Assembly: GCA_031258505.1 (NCBI GenBank)
Contig: JAIRMT010000156.1
Location: 1-25,527 of the forward strand
DNA: 25,527 bases
Reading direction: 5' to 3'
Source of the DNA: Treponema sp.
GTDB lineage: Bacteria > Spirochaetota > Spirochaetia > Treponematales > Breznakiellaceae
The notes beneath the pieces are model-generated. The model did no database searches. It was not told the origin of the DNA and was given only the letters and a program-made list of their open reading frames with translations. A program made the translations under genes and the position numbers. Shown one piece after another: positions 1 to 7,910 of this stretch; within the stretch, counting starts at the first letter, position 1; each line of letters starts with the position of its first letter.

Positions 1-54
1 GCGCCGGTAGGGACAGCTTCTTCCTCGCCGGTGGAGACAGCTTCCACCGCGCCG
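1..54 (+). repeat. 24-bp in-frame repeat encoding an 8-aa linker
   Basis: Two successive 24-bp units (7-30 and 31-54) share the core GACAGCTTC and the ending CGCCG, and encode VGTASSSP then VETASTAP. The GCGCCG just before them looks like the end of another unit outside the window. In-frame repeats of this size lengthen or shorten a linker without changing frame. Confidence 0.6.
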
Positions 55-774
55 GCTGCGGTAAGCAGAGCCGCGCTTCCCGGTCAGTATGTGATTCGGT
101 CTGGCGATACGTTTCGCGCTATAGCGGCTCGTCCCGGTATCTACTGGAACGAAACCCTATGGCGAAACATCTATAACGCAAACCGCGACAAGATCACAAA
201 CCCAGACTTGATTTTGCCGGGTACCATGCTGCTGATACCTCCATTGCGTGATGAAATCCGCGAAGGTATGTGGGCGGCGAATCAATACTACGAGAACCCG
301 TTTGCGGCTGGCGTGAGCGGCGCTAACCCGGCGGCGTCCGCAGCGAGCGCCAACACAAGGCAGACGCCGGTAACGGCACAGACGCCTGCGCGAACATCGA
401 CGAATAATGCGCTGGTGCGGCGGAACATTGTTTCCTGTAAAATCGCTGGCGTAGAACGCGCTGACCAAATTTCCTATGTAACATTGGACTGGGCCGGACT
501 GGGCAGCGCCAATGGCGTGGGGATGGATGTAAAGATAGAGGCATACACTGCAAACAGAATTCTAGTCGGTACGATAAAGCTGGAAAATAGCGATAGCTAT
601 GGGCATTGGAACCGGTATTTCTCGGTTAGCGGCGAATTTTTAACCGCATACAGTTCATGGAATGACCGGATTGATTTTGCCGCTATAGAGAACCAGTCCA
701 TTCAAATAGAACATCAGAGCATCGGCAATGTATTTCTCCGCATAGAGCTTGACGGATCGCCTTTCCGTAACTGA
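1..774 (+). CDS. LysM-domain protein, 5' end outside the window
   Basis: The frame is open from base 1, so the true start is upstream; the first in-window start codon is the GTG at 31. The visible part begins in a low-complexity Ala/Ser/Thr/Pro linker made of 8-residue repeats (VGTASSSP, VETASTAP). Numbering from the GTG, residues 20-70 form a LysM peptidoglycan-binding domain (YVIRSGDTF near its start, LWRNIYNANRDKI, then NPDLILPGTMLLIP). A second Ala/Thr/Pro linker (about 93-125) leads to a C-terminal domain of about 115 residues rich in beta-prone sequence that I do not recognise. LysM domains bind glycan chains, so an envelope or periplasmic location is likely, but the signal peptide would lie upstream and cannot be checked. 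The stop faces the end of argC across a 22-bp gap. Confidence 0.85.
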   Translation, partial: APVGTASSSPVETASTAPAAVSRAALPGQYVIRSGDTFRAIAARPGIYWNETLWRNIYNANRDKITNPDLILPGTMLLIPPLRDEIREGMWAANQYYENPFAAGVSGANPAASAASANTRQTPVTAQTPARTSTNNALVRRNIVSCKIAGVERADQISYVTLDWAGLGSANGVGMDVKIEAYTANRILVGTIKLENSDSYGHWNRYFSVSGEFLTAYSSWNDRIDFAAIENQSIQIEHQSIGNVFLRIELDGSPFRN

Positions 775-780
775 GTCCTG

Positions 781-796
781 ACGGCAGCCGTTTCTT
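781..796 (+). terminator. Weak intrinsic terminator candidate after the LysM gene
   Basis: ACGG-CAG-CCGT can form a 4-bp stem with a 3-nt loop, directly followed by a T-rich run (TTTCTTTT). It lies between two convergent genes. There is no matching T tract for the minus-strand argC transcript. The stem is short, so confidence is low. Confidence 0.3.
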
Positions 797-1930
797 TTAG
801 AACGAGGCAGGTATCGCGGTGAGGCCGGCGCGCTCGTCAAAACCATAAACAATGTTCATGTTCTGAATCGCTTGACCAGCCGCGCCTTTCACCATGTTGT
901 CAATAGCTGTGGCAATAATGAGCATTGTTCCAGTCTGATCGAGGTGTACTGATATATCGCAGAAGTTTGACTGCCTCACACGGCTAGTCGATGCAATGCA
1001 GCCTTGGGGAAGCACCCGCACAAACGGCTCATGCTCATAGAACGCGGCATAACGTTTATGGATTTCCTCGGCGCGTTCAGTAACTGCCTTAGCGGGCGGG
1101 CGGGGCGGGGCGCTTTGTTCCAGACGACACGCTTCAGCAAGCGGAATGTAAATCGTGCTGAGGATACCTCGATTCATGGGCGCAAGGTGCGGGGTGAATA
1201 TGACGGACAAAGCGCTTAGACCTGCGGGGTAAGCTGCACTCGCACATCTACTCATGAAAGCCAGGTTCCGACTGATTTCAGGCGTATGCCGGTGCGCCCC
1301 GACTTTGTAGGGCGCGAATGAGTCGGCACATTCCGGGTAATGGAACGAGCGGCTTGGTTCCCGTCCACCGCCAGTAACGCCGGACGCGGAATCCACAATG
1401 ATGGTAGCGCCACTGGCTGCGATACCGAGGCTAATCGCCGGATAAATCCCCAGACTTGCACCAGTGGGGTAACAGCCCGGATTCCCGATGATGAGCGGGC
1501 CCCTGTCAGCAAGTTCGCGGATTTGGGCGCGCTTGAGTTCTGGCAGACCGTAAACCGAGCGCTGCCGCAGTTCAGGGTATATATATGGTTTGCCATACCA
1601 CGCGGAGAAGGTCGCCTCGTCATCATCAAAACGGAAGTCCGCCGACAGGTCGATAAAGTTTTTCCCCTGTTCCATGCAGGCTTTGGCAAACGCCTCGCTC
1701 ACCCCGGTTGGCAGAGCCGCAAACACCACATCCGCCTCGGCCACTACCTCTTCCGGCTTAAGCAGCGCGGCTGAAACCGCGCCCTGAAAGTTAGGGTAAA
1801 CCTCTTCGATTCGCTCCCCCTGAAAGCTCACTGAGGCTGGAACAATCTTAGTAATCTCAGGATGTCCAGCGAGCAGTCTCACTAGTTCCGCGCCCGCATA
1901 GCCAGTGGCGCCAATAATACCTGCAATCAT
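797..1930 (-). CDS. argC: N-acetyl-gamma-glutamyl-phosphate reductase
   Basis: ArgC carries out the third step of arginine/ornithine synthesis, the NADPH-dependent reduction of N-acetyl-glutamyl phosphate to the semialdehyde, in the cytoplasm. The N-terminus has the Rossmann motif GIIGATGYAGAELVRLL. The catalytic cysteine is in GNPGCYPTGA, and DSASGVTGGGREP and GAHRHTPEI are typical of the family. I chose the ATG at 1930 because the family starts just before this Rossmann motif; a TTG at 1969 would add 13 unsupported residues. The protein is then 377 aa, slightly longer than the usual 345-350. No other arginine gene is visible nearby. It is transcribed away from the TPR gene and toward the LysM gene. 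Confidence 0.95.
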   Translation of the reverse strand: MIAGIIGATGYAGAELVRLLAGHPEITKIVPASVSFQGERIEEVYPNFQGAVSAALLKPEEVVAEADVVFAALPTGVSEAFAKACMEQGKNFIDLSADFRFDDDEATFSAWYGKPYIYPELRQRSVYGLPELKRAQIRELADRGPLIIGNPGCYPTGASLGIYPAISLGIAASGATIIVDSASGVTGGGREPSRSFHYPECADSFAPYKVGAHRHTPEISRNLAFMSRCASAAYPAGLSALSVIFTPHLAPMNRGILSTIYIPLAEACRLEQSAPPRPPAKAVTERAEEIHKRYAAFYEHEPFVRVLPQGCIASTSRVRQSNFCDISVHLDQTGTMLIIATAIDNMVKGAAGQAIQNMNIVYGFDERAGLTAIPASF

Positions 1931-1940
1931 AATGCCTGCG

Positions 1941-1969
1941 ATTATTGGGCGCTTTCGCCCTGCTGTCAA
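1941..1969 (-). promoter_or_regulatory. Sigma-70-type promoter for argC with inverted repeat in spacer
   Basis: On the minus strand TTGACA (1969-1964) is followed after exactly 17 bp by AATAAT (1946-1941), a near-consensus housekeeping promoter. The spacer holds a perfect inverted repeat, GGGCG-AAAG-CGCCC (1960-1947). The predicted start of transcription is only about 4 nt before the argC ATG, which would give a nearly leaderless mRNA. The inverted repeat could be an operator, but that is inference. Confidence 0.6.
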
Positions 1970-1977
1970 TACACCCC

Positions 1978-2006
1978 TTGTTTTTGTTTCCCCTTTTTGT
2001 TATACC
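1978..2006 (+). promoter_or_regulatory. Weaker promoter candidate for the TPR gene
   Basis: TTGTTT (1978-1983), 17 bp, then TATACC (2001-2006) lies just before the ATG at 2013. It is back to back with the argC promoter; the two -35 boxes are 8 bp apart. The match to consensus is moderate (3/6 and 4/6), and the start of transcription would again fall very close to the start codon. Confidence 0.35.
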
Positions 2007-2012
2007 AAAGTT

Positions 2013-2414
2013 ATGAAACGTGTTACCTGGTTTGGCTTTGCTGCCATGCTTGTTATTGTTATTATGAACGAGAGCGCCTGTGCATCATGGCCGATTGAGA
2101 TTCCGGCTGATTTAACACCGGCGGAACTGATCCAGCGGGCGCAGGAGGCTACTGACCGCAACAACTATAAGCGGGCGCTTCAGTTCTATGAAGCTGTTAT
2201 TGAACGTTACCCATTCAACACTGACGATATCTGCGCTGCTGAATACGAGATTGCTTTTATTCACTATAAGCAAAAGGACTATGAGACCGCGATCACGGGC
2301 TTTAACGCGCTCCTCGCGCGCTATGAGGATATTGACGCGGAACTGCTTCCGCCACAGTACCGTGTACTGGCTGAACTTGTACTCGGGAAAATCACGGATA
2401 AACAGAAAAACTAA
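2013..2414 (+). CDS. Small exported TPR-repeat protein
   Basis: This 133-aa protein starts at the ATG at 2013. The reading frame is open further upstream, but the residues from 2013 (MKRVTWFGFAAMLVIVIMNE) look like a signal peptide, with cleavage near SACA-SWP. The SAC could instead be a relaxed spirochaete lipobox. Residues about 33-115 are helical with TPR features: AELIQRAQEATDRNNYKRAL, FYEAVIERYPFN, then AAEYEIAFIHYKQKDYETAI, FNALLARY. This resembles the repeats of BamD/YfiO-type periplasmic lipoproteins, but the protein is far shorter than BamD. Likely role: a periplasmic protein-protein interaction module. No specific function can be given. Confidence 0.8.
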   Translation: MKRVTWFGFAAMLVIVIMNESACASWPIEIPADLTPAELIQRAQEATDRNNYKRALQFYEAVIERYPFNTDDICAAEYEIAFIHYKQKDYETAITGFNALLARYEDIDAELLPPQYRVLAELVLGKITDKQKN

Positions 2415-2494
2415 TTGCTTCAAAAAGGCGGCTGCAACTGAGTGAGTTTTCATTTTTTACCGATATACTAGGCCCTAAGTTTAACCCTGCTGCT

Positions 2495-3523
2495 GTGCTG
2501 GACATTACGAATGGCCGCAAGGTGCTTGTGATAAGCGATCTGCACATGGGGGTTGGACGGCGCGACGATCTTGCTGGAAACGGCGCGTTTCTTACTGACG
2601 TGCTGGAGGCTTATTACCTGCAAAACGACTGGGCGCTTGTGTTAAACGGTGATATTGAGGAGCTATTGCGTTATTCCCTGCCAGCAATCAGGGAGCAGTG
2701 GCCTCGTCTCTTTCGGGTCTTTGACCGCTTTGCTGAGGATGGGCGGCTTTACAAGACGCTCGGCAATCATGACGCGGGTTTGGTTTTCGAGAAGGAGTAC
2801 CCGTATCCTCTGTACCATGCGGTCAGAATCGAGACTGGCATCATTCCGGTCTATGTTTATCACGGGCATCAGTCTTCACGGATGTATACCAGCTTTAATA
2901 CCCTCATCAACGCCAGTATCCGTTTCATTCTGAAACCTGTGGGTATCCGCAACATCTCCACAGCGCGTAGTCCGCACCGGCGGTTTTATGTAGAAAAACA
3001 GGCGTATGATTTTTCACTTGCCAATAACTGTATCTCCATTATTGGGCATACTCATCGGGCGCTTTTTGAGTCTCTGGGGCGTTTTGACTTCATCAAGTTT
3101 GAGATAGAGCGGCTGTGTCGGGATTATCCTGCGGCTGAGGGCGAGGAACGTGAGCGGATTGCCCATGAGGTGCGGATGCTCCGGCGCGATTTGACCAAGC
3201 TCAAGCGTTCTGAGCGGCGAGATGTGCTTCGCCAGAGTCTGTATGGGGATGAACTGCCGGTTCCCTGCTTGTTTAACTCTGGAAGCGCCATTGGAAAGAA
3301 AGGGGTAAACGCGATTGAGTTGAACAATGAGAGCATATCGCTGGTATACTGGTTTATGGTGGGAAAGGGGAAAAACTTTGTGAGTCGGGGCGGGTACAAA
3401 GTGTATGTGCTGCCCGGAACGAATTACTGTCGCTCGGTGCTGAACTATGACCAGCTAACTCATGTGAAGGCGCGGATAGAATTGCTGGGGCCTTCCAGTA
3501 GTGTTGAGCAGATGTATGAATGA
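2495..3523 (+). CDS. Calcineurin-like metallophosphoesterase
   Basis: All signature motifs of the family are present, numbered from the GTG at 2495: SDLH (14-17), NGD (51-53), GNHD (90-93), GHQ (124-126) and GHTH (184-187). These bind a di-metal centre and hydrolyse a phosphoester or pyrophosphate. The layout recalls UDP-2,3-diacylglucosamine hydrolases (LpxH-like), but residues about 195-240 form a charged helical insert and the 342-aa length is greater than LpxH, so the substrate is open. The GTG is the first ordinary start codon in the frame but has no Shine-Dalgarno. The frame is open back to 2402 and the upstream residues look coded, so the true N-terminus may be longer (see findings). 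Confidence 0.9.
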   Translation: MLDITNGRKVLVISDLHMGVGRRDDLAGNGAFLTDVLEAYYLQNDWALVLNGDIEELLRYSLPAIREQWPRLFRVFDRFAEDGRLYKTLGNHDAGLVFEKEYPYPLYHAVRIETGIIPVYVYHGHQSSRMYTSFNTLINASIRFILKPVGIRNISTARSPHRRFYVEKQAYDFSLANNCISIIGHTHRALFESLGRFDFIKFEIERLCRDYPAAEGEERERIAHEVRMLRRDLTKLKRSERRDVLRQSLYGDELPVPCLFNSGSAIGKKGVNAIELNNESISLVYWFMVGKGKNFVSRGGYKVYVLPGTNYCRSVLNYDQLTHVKARIELLGPSSSVEQMYE

Positions 3524-3526
3524 ACT

Positions 3527-3553
3527 TAATTCCATTATCGAATCGACCGATTT
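3527..3553 (+). promoter_or_regulatory. Sigma-28-like promoter candidate before flbB
   Basis: TAAT (3527-3530), 15 bp, then ACCGATTT (3546-3553) resembles the flagellar sigma consensus TAAA-N15-GCCGATAA with correct spacing (3/4 and 5/8 matches). It lies in the only gap ahead of the flagellar genes, and the operon encodes a sigma of this class at 21208. A housekeeping promoter further up cannot be excluded. Confidence 0.45.
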
Positions 3554-3577
3554 TTAGGGAAGGGAGGCTCGGTAGAA

Positions 3578-4216
3578 GTGTCTGAATATGGAAAGAAACG
3601 AGTATTGGGAAGAGTGATAGTCCTTTTGTTCCTCATTATTGCTATGGCGGGCGGTGGGCTTGTTTGGTTTGATTATCTCAACGTGATTGACGCGAAGACG
3701 CTGCTCGCGCCGCTTTACAAGTTTGTCAACAGGGTTGGGCGTACCCAAACCTTAAGTAGCGCTGATGAGCCGCTTTCGCTGGATCGAGAGCGGCTGCTGG
3801 TGCGTGAAGAGGCGCTGAACTTACAGAAGCTGGAACTGGAGAACCAGGAACAGGACATGAGAACTCGATTGGCAGAGTTAGAGCAAATAAAGCAGGAACT
3901 TGAGGAACGCCAAAAAGCGCTTGATGATCGGGAGAATTCGATTAACGCGCTGCTAATGGCAACCGAAGATAAGAGTAGAAATGTCGAGCAGAATGCGCGT
4001 TATCTTGTCGGTATGCCGCCGACGAATGCGGTGGGGATACTTGCCGCACTTGACGATCAGGATGCTATTGACGTGCTTCGGAAGACCGAGGAAATCGCTC
4101 AAGCAGAGGGAACTACCTCCATTGTGTCGTATTGGCTGTCGCTCATGGCTCCGGAACGGGCTGCTGAGTTACAACGGAAGATGGCAGGGAGGCCCTCAAG
4201 CCTTAACTTGAACTGA
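3578..4216 (+). CDS. flbB: Flagellar protein FlbB (spirochaete collar protein)
   Basis: FlbB is a spirochaete-specific motility protein; in Borrelia it is a base component of the periplasmic collar around the flagellar motor. The 212-aa product has one N-terminal membrane segment (about residues 10-32), a long acidic/basic coiled coil (about 65-122, rich in LELENQEQ and EELEERQK patterns), and a C-terminal helical part (LVGMPPTNAVGILAALDDQDAIDVL) that resembles the MgtE N-terminal helical domain. The GTG start is preceded by AGGGAGG at 3561-3567. It is the first gene of the flagellar run, 40 bp ahead of fliK, as in other spirochaetes. Identification rests on architecture and position. Confidence 0.85.
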   Translation: MSEYGKKRVLGRVIVLLFLIIAMAGGGLVWFDYLNVIDAKTLLAPLYKFVNRVGRTQTLSSADEPLSLDRERLLVREEALNLQKLELENQEQDMRTRLAELEQIKQELEERQKALDDRENSINALLMATEDKSRNVEQNARYLVGMPPTNAVGILAALDDQDAIDVLRKTEEIAQAEGTTSIVSYWLSLMAPERAAELQRKMAGRPSSLNLN

Positions 4217-4256
4217 AATTACCCGGCTAAATCACCTGAAGACGAGGAGGGGCGGG

Positions 4257-5807
4257 TTGATACAAGCGATTTCTTCGCAGCTTGCGCCAACAGTAGCGCA
4301 AGGAGCAACAGAACAAACAGTATCGGGGCTGCAAACGCCGACACAGAAAAAAGCAACGGTAAAGAATAATAAACTTGGCGTGTTTGCTAAAATTCTTGAT
4401 GGCTTAATCAGTAACAGTAAGCAGGGCGTGGCTGGAGCGACGGCACAGGTAGTAACGCAAGCGCCGCCGCAGTCTGCGGCAACCGTGTTGTCGGTGAAAA
4501 CAGCGCAGCGCGCGACTGTGGCGCGAAAGACCACGGCGCATACAGCTGGCGATGTGAAAGCGGAGACAGTGGTAAAGGACAAGGCCAGCAAAACGCCTGC
4601 TAAAGCGGCAAAAAAAGCAGGCGAGGCTGTTCCTGAGCAAAAAGTGTCTGACACCATCGCTATCGCCGAAAAAGCGTCTGGCGCTATGGTTGGCGTTACT
4701 ATGGCAAAAGCGTCTGACACTATCGAAAAGATGTCTGACACTGCTGTAGACATCGCCATTGCTGAAAAGGCGCCCAGCGTGTTTTCAGATAATGCTAATA
4801 TCGTGACAGTGGCTGGCGCTAACGCTAACGTAAAAGTCTCTGACACTGTAAGCAAAAAAGAGGCTGGCGCGTTTTCTTCCAGCGCAGCTGAAACCAAGAA
4901 TGTTGTCTTGCAGGACACGCTTCCCCAAGAGGTGGCGGCGCTTGAGGAAGCCCTAGCTGACCATGCCCAGCCAGCTAGGAACGCGGCTGACTTGGCAAGC
5001 GCGGCAAATGAGGTGAGCCACGACAAAAACGTTAGATATACTTCGGTTAAGCAAAACGTCTCGGCTGAAAAGCTCAGTGTCCAGAACCTGTTTGCCGGAA
5101 CCGTGAAGGCTGAAGAAGAGCCGGACAATGCCGCGAAACCCGCTGAGTTGCGGGGCAAAGGTCGGCTGGAACTGCGCGATTTGCGCGTGCGAGATGCAGG
5201 GTCCGGCATTACGTCAGCGGCGTTTGCTGGCGCGGAAAAGACCGCCACAGTGTCAGAGGCTGGAACGCAAAACATCGCCGAAATTAGCCTCGACCTTTTG
5301 ACAGATGGGACAAAACCCTTTGACACGCCTATTGATACCAGTGAGGCGCGGACTACTAACTTTGAGAACCTGCTCGCCCGTGAACTTTCCCAGCACCTGA
5401 ACAGCGATATTGTGCAGCAGGCTCAGGTGCTGCTGCGCGATGGCGACGCCGGAACGATAAAACTTTCGCTCAGGCCGGAGAGCTTGGGAATCGTTAAAGT
5501 GCGTTTTGAAATGGTCGAAAATAGAATCACTGGGCAGATTATTGTTGAAAGCAATGAGGCCCTGCGGGCATTTGATAGGGAAATTCAATCCCTTGAACAG
5601 GCTTTTCGGGATTCCGGCTTCAGTGGAGTCAGCCTTTATACGGCGCTCGCCTCGGACAGCGACCAGAACAGCGAGGAGAATTGGCAACAGCAGGAAAACG
5701 CCGCCTTCTTCTCGGAACGTTTCGCTGCTGGCCAGTATGAGCCGGAAGTTCATATCGTATCAGGTGGAAGAGCTAATGAACTGTCCACTGTTAATATGCT
5801 TGCGTAA
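4257..5807 (+). CDS. fliK: Flagellar hook-length control protein FliK (Tap1/FlbC)
   Basis: FliK measures hook length and switches the export gate from hook to filament substrates. The conserved C-terminal domain lies at about residues 367-468 (LLARELSQHL, TIKLSLRPESLGIVKVRF, ITGQIIVESNEALRAFDREI). The N-terminal 340 residues are a low-complexity, Ala/Lys/Thr-rich region expected to be unfolded and exported, with a recurring SDT motif (near residues 130, 153, 160 and 197). Start is TTG at 4257, with GAGGAGG at 4244-4250 six bases upstream. It lies directly before flgD, as T. pallidum tap1 does. Its partner FlhB is encoded further along. Confidence 0.93.
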   Translation: MIQAISSQLAPTVAQGATEQTVSGLQTPTQKKATVKNNKLGVFAKILDGLISNSKQGVAGATAQVVTQAPPQSAATVLSVKTAQRATVARKTTAHTAGDVKAETVVKDKASKTPAKAAKKAGEAVPEQKVSDTIAIAEKASGAMVGVTMAKASDTIEKMSDTAVDIAIAEKAPSVFSDNANIVTVAGANANVKVSDTVSKKEAGAFSSSAAETKNVVLQDTLPQEVAALEEALADHAQPARNAADLASAANEVSHDKNVRYTSVKQNVSAEKLSVQNLFAGTVKAEEEPDNAAKPAELRGKGRLELRDLRVRDAGSGITSAAFAGAEKTATVSEAGTQNIAEISLDLLTDGTKPFDTPIDTSEARTTNFENLLARELSQHLNSDIVQQAQVLLRDGDAGTIKLSLRPESLGIVKVRFEMVENRITGQIIVESNEALRAFDREIQSLEQAFRDSGFSGVSLYTALASDSDQNSEENWQQQENAAFFSERFAAGQYEPEVHIVSGGRANELSTVNMLA

Positions 5808-5816
5808 GGAGTTAAT

Positions 5817-6254
5817 ATGGAGCTTAAAGCGGTATTGAGTTCACAGGACATGGCAGAAGTCAATCAAATCGTGCAAAAGCACAATAGTATGGTCAATCAG
5901 GGGAAGGGGAGCCAGAATGAATTGGGGAAAGATGATTTTCTCAAGCTGTTGATCACCCAACTTTCCTATCAAGACCCTACTGCCCCTATGGAAGACAAGG
6001 AGTTCATCGCGCAGATGGCTCAGTTTTCTACACTGGAGCAGATGACCAGCATGGCCACTGATTTTTCCCGCCTCGCTTCCCTGCTTGAGGGAAACGGCGC
6101 AAGCGCCGCCCTTGGTAAAGGCGTGGAGCTGGTGGACGGTGAAAAGGTGGTTCAGGGTGTGGTTAAAGCAGTTACACGGGACGTAAATCCCGAAATTTTA
6201 GTAAATGGTATGTATTACCAGTGGAATCAGGTAACAAAGGTATTTGAGGAGTAA
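5817..6254 (+). CDS. flgD: Flagellar hook cap protein FlgD
   Basis: FlgD caps the growing hook and guides FlgE subunits into place; it is left out of the finished flagellum. The 145-aa protein shows the family motif at residues about 37-80 (GKDDFLKLLITQLSYQDP, then FIAQMAQFSTLEQM). It is short compared with enterobacterial FlgD, with only a small C-terminal domain, as in spirochaetes. The start codon is preceded by a Shine-Dalgarno (AAGGAG) that overlaps the fliK stop, so translation is probably coupled. flgE follows after 6 bp. Confidence 0.96.
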   Translation: MELKAVLSSQDMAEVNQIVQKHNSMVNQGKGSQNELGKDDFLKLLITQLSYQDPTAPMEDKEFIAQMAQFSTLEQMTSMATDFSRLASLLEGNGASAALGKGVELVDGEKVVQGVVKAVTRDVNPEILVNGMYYQWNQVTKVFEE

Positions 6255-6260
6255 CTCACT

Positions 6261-7691
6261 ATGATGCGATCTTTGTTTGCGGGCGTATCAGGCTTGCAGA
6301 ACCATCAGACTAGGATGGACGTGATTGGCAATAATATCGCCAATATCAATACTGTCGGCTTCAAAAGAGGCAGGGTCAACTTTCAGGATATGCTCTACCA
6401 GCAGCTTCAGGGCGCGTCACGTCCTACCAACGAACTGGGCGGTGTGAACCCCCAAGAGGTAGGGCTTGGTATGTCTATCGCCACCATTGATACCATACAT
6501 TCTCAGGGCGCGTTCCAGTCTACAGGCGTTGGAACCGACCTTGCGGTTGAGGGAACAGGGTTCTTTGTACTCAAGGAAGGAGAGAATTTCTTTTATACTC
6601 GGGCAGGCGCTTTTAACCTTGACGCGGACGGCGTGTTGGTGAATCCGGCCAGCGGTATGAAGGTACAGGGATGGATGGCGCAGGATATAGGCGGCGAGCA
6701 GGTACTTGATGTTTCCCGTGATGTGGAAAACCTCACGATTCCGATCGGCTCCAAAGACCCGGCGCGGGCAACCACCGAGGTTGACTTCGCCTGTAACCTT
6801 GATAAGCGTATGCCGGTGATTCCGGCTGAAGGCGCAAGTCCGCTTCAGGTGCGCGAAGGCACTTGGACAACCCAGATCAAGGTGTACGACAGCTTTGGTC
6901 AGGAACATACCTTGCAGGTAGAATTTACCCGCAGTCAGGACCCGGCCTTACCCAATCAATGGAACGCTACCGTTGCCGTTGATCCTGAAGCGCTTGACGC
7001 GGATGGCGTAAGCCTGCGCGGCGCCACGATTGGACTGGGCGACGACGCGCCAGAAGTGGGCGGCCCGGCTAACTTCATCGTGAACTTTTCCAACACCGGC
7101 ACGCTCTTAAGCGCGGTTGACGGCGCAGGAAACGAATCCGGCAATGAGGCGGGCGAGCGGGTCATTATGAACGTGGCATACACCGTACCAGACACCGACC
7201 CAGATGCTGACGGCGCTCCGGTGCGGCATTCCTTTGCCCTGAACCTCGGTACGGTAGGTGGTTTTGTCAACTCAATTACCCAGTTTGCGGAAGCCAGTTC
7301 CTCCAAGGCTGTGTCTCAGGACGGCTATGTGATGGGCTATCTTGATAACTTCAAGATCGACTCAAGCGGCGTCATATCTGGCGAGTATTCCAATGGCACA
7401 AACCGCATCATCGGTCAGGTGGCGCTTGCCAGCTTCACCAATCAGGGTGGCCTTGAGAAAGCCGGGGACTCGACCTATCAGGTGTCCAGCAACTCAGGCA
7501 CGGCCAATATCGGCGCGTCCGGGATAGCAGGTAAGGGGAACATCGTTTCTGGTGTACTGGAAATGTCTAACGTGGATATGTCTGAGGCATTCACCGACAT
7601 GATCGTAACCCAGAGAGGCTTCCAAGCCAACTCGCGGACCATACAAACCGCAGACCAGCTCTTGCAGGAAGTGCTGAGCCTTAAGCGATAG
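6261..7691 (+). CDS. flgE: Flagellar hook protein FlgE
   Basis: FlgE forms the hook joining the periplasmic filament to the motor. Residues 1-45 carry the rod/hook N-terminal motif (SLFAGVSGLQNHQTRMDVIG, NNIANINTVGFKRGRVNFQD), and the C-terminus has SNVDMSEAFTDMIVTQRGFQ with the terminal coiled-coil heptads. Length is 476 aa, normal for spirochaetes. Counting from the ATG at 6261, Lys165 and Cys178 occur exactly where spirochaete FlgE subunits form the self-catalysed lysinoalanine cross-link, within SKDPARATTEVDFACN. This also supports the first ATG over the second one at 6264. GAGGAG at 6246-6251 is the ribosome binding site. Confidence 0.97.
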   Translation: MMRSLFAGVSGLQNHQTRMDVIGNNIANINTVGFKRGRVNFQDMLYQQLQGASRPTNELGGVNPQEVGLGMSIATIDTIHSQGAFQSTGVGTDLAVEGTGFFVLKEGENFFYTRAGAFNLDADGVLVNPASGMKVQGWMAQDIGGEQVLDVSRDVENLTIPIGSKDPARATTEVDFACNLDKRMPVIPAEGASPLQVREGTWTTQIKVYDSFGQEHTLQVEFTRSQDPALPNQWNATVAVDPEALDADGVSLRGATIGLGDDAPEVGGPANFIVNFSNTGTLLSAVDGAGNESGNEAGERVIMNVAYTVPDTDPDADGAPVRHSFALNLGTVGGFVNSITQFAEASSSKAVSQDGYVMGYLDNFKIDSSGVISGEYSNGTNRIIGQVALASFTNQGGLEKAGDSTYQVSSNSGTANIGASGIAGKGNIVSGVLEMSNVDMSEAFTDMIVTQRGFQANSRTIQTADQLLQEVLSLKR

Positions 7692-7709
7692 GGAAACGGT
7701 TAGAAAAAA

Positions 7710-7907
7710 ATGGTAAAAGTAACACGGCTTGACGGTGTTGAATACTATATCAATCCTCATCAGATCGAGTATATTGCAATGAAACCTGATACGACGCTTT
7801 TGATGTTATCAGGGAGACATCTTGTAGTACGGGAACCGGTGCTGGTCGTCATTGAACGTATTGTTGAATACCGCCGCCGCATCGGCGCCTTCAAAAATGA
7901 GGAGTAG
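7710..7907 (+). CDS. flbD: Flagellar protein FlbD
   Basis: This 65-aa protein belongs to the small FlbD family found between flgE and motA in spirochaetes and Gram-positives (VKVTRLDGVEYYINPHQIEYI, then LLMLSGRHLVVREPVLVVIERI). Its molecular role is not well defined; its conserved position implies a function in hook or motor assembly. It lies 18 bp after flgE and 3 bp before motA. The name is shared with an unrelated Caulobacter regulator and should not be confused with it. Confidence 0.92.
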   Translation: MVKVTRLDGVEYYINPHQIEYIAMKPDTTLLMLSGRHLVVREPVLVVIERIVEYRRRIGAFKNEE

Positions 7908-7910
7908 TAG

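Noticed and set aside
1931..1969. Upstream TTG start for argC at 1969
   Set aside because: It would add 13 residues not expected for the family, and the TTG overlaps the -35 box of a near-consensus promoter.
4232..5326. 364-codon minus-strand open frame antisense to fliK
   Set aside because: It mirrors the Ala/Lys/Thr-rich fliK sequence, where codon composition leaves few stops on the other strand. Its product is low complexity with no recognisable domain, while fliK has a clear conserved C-terminus.
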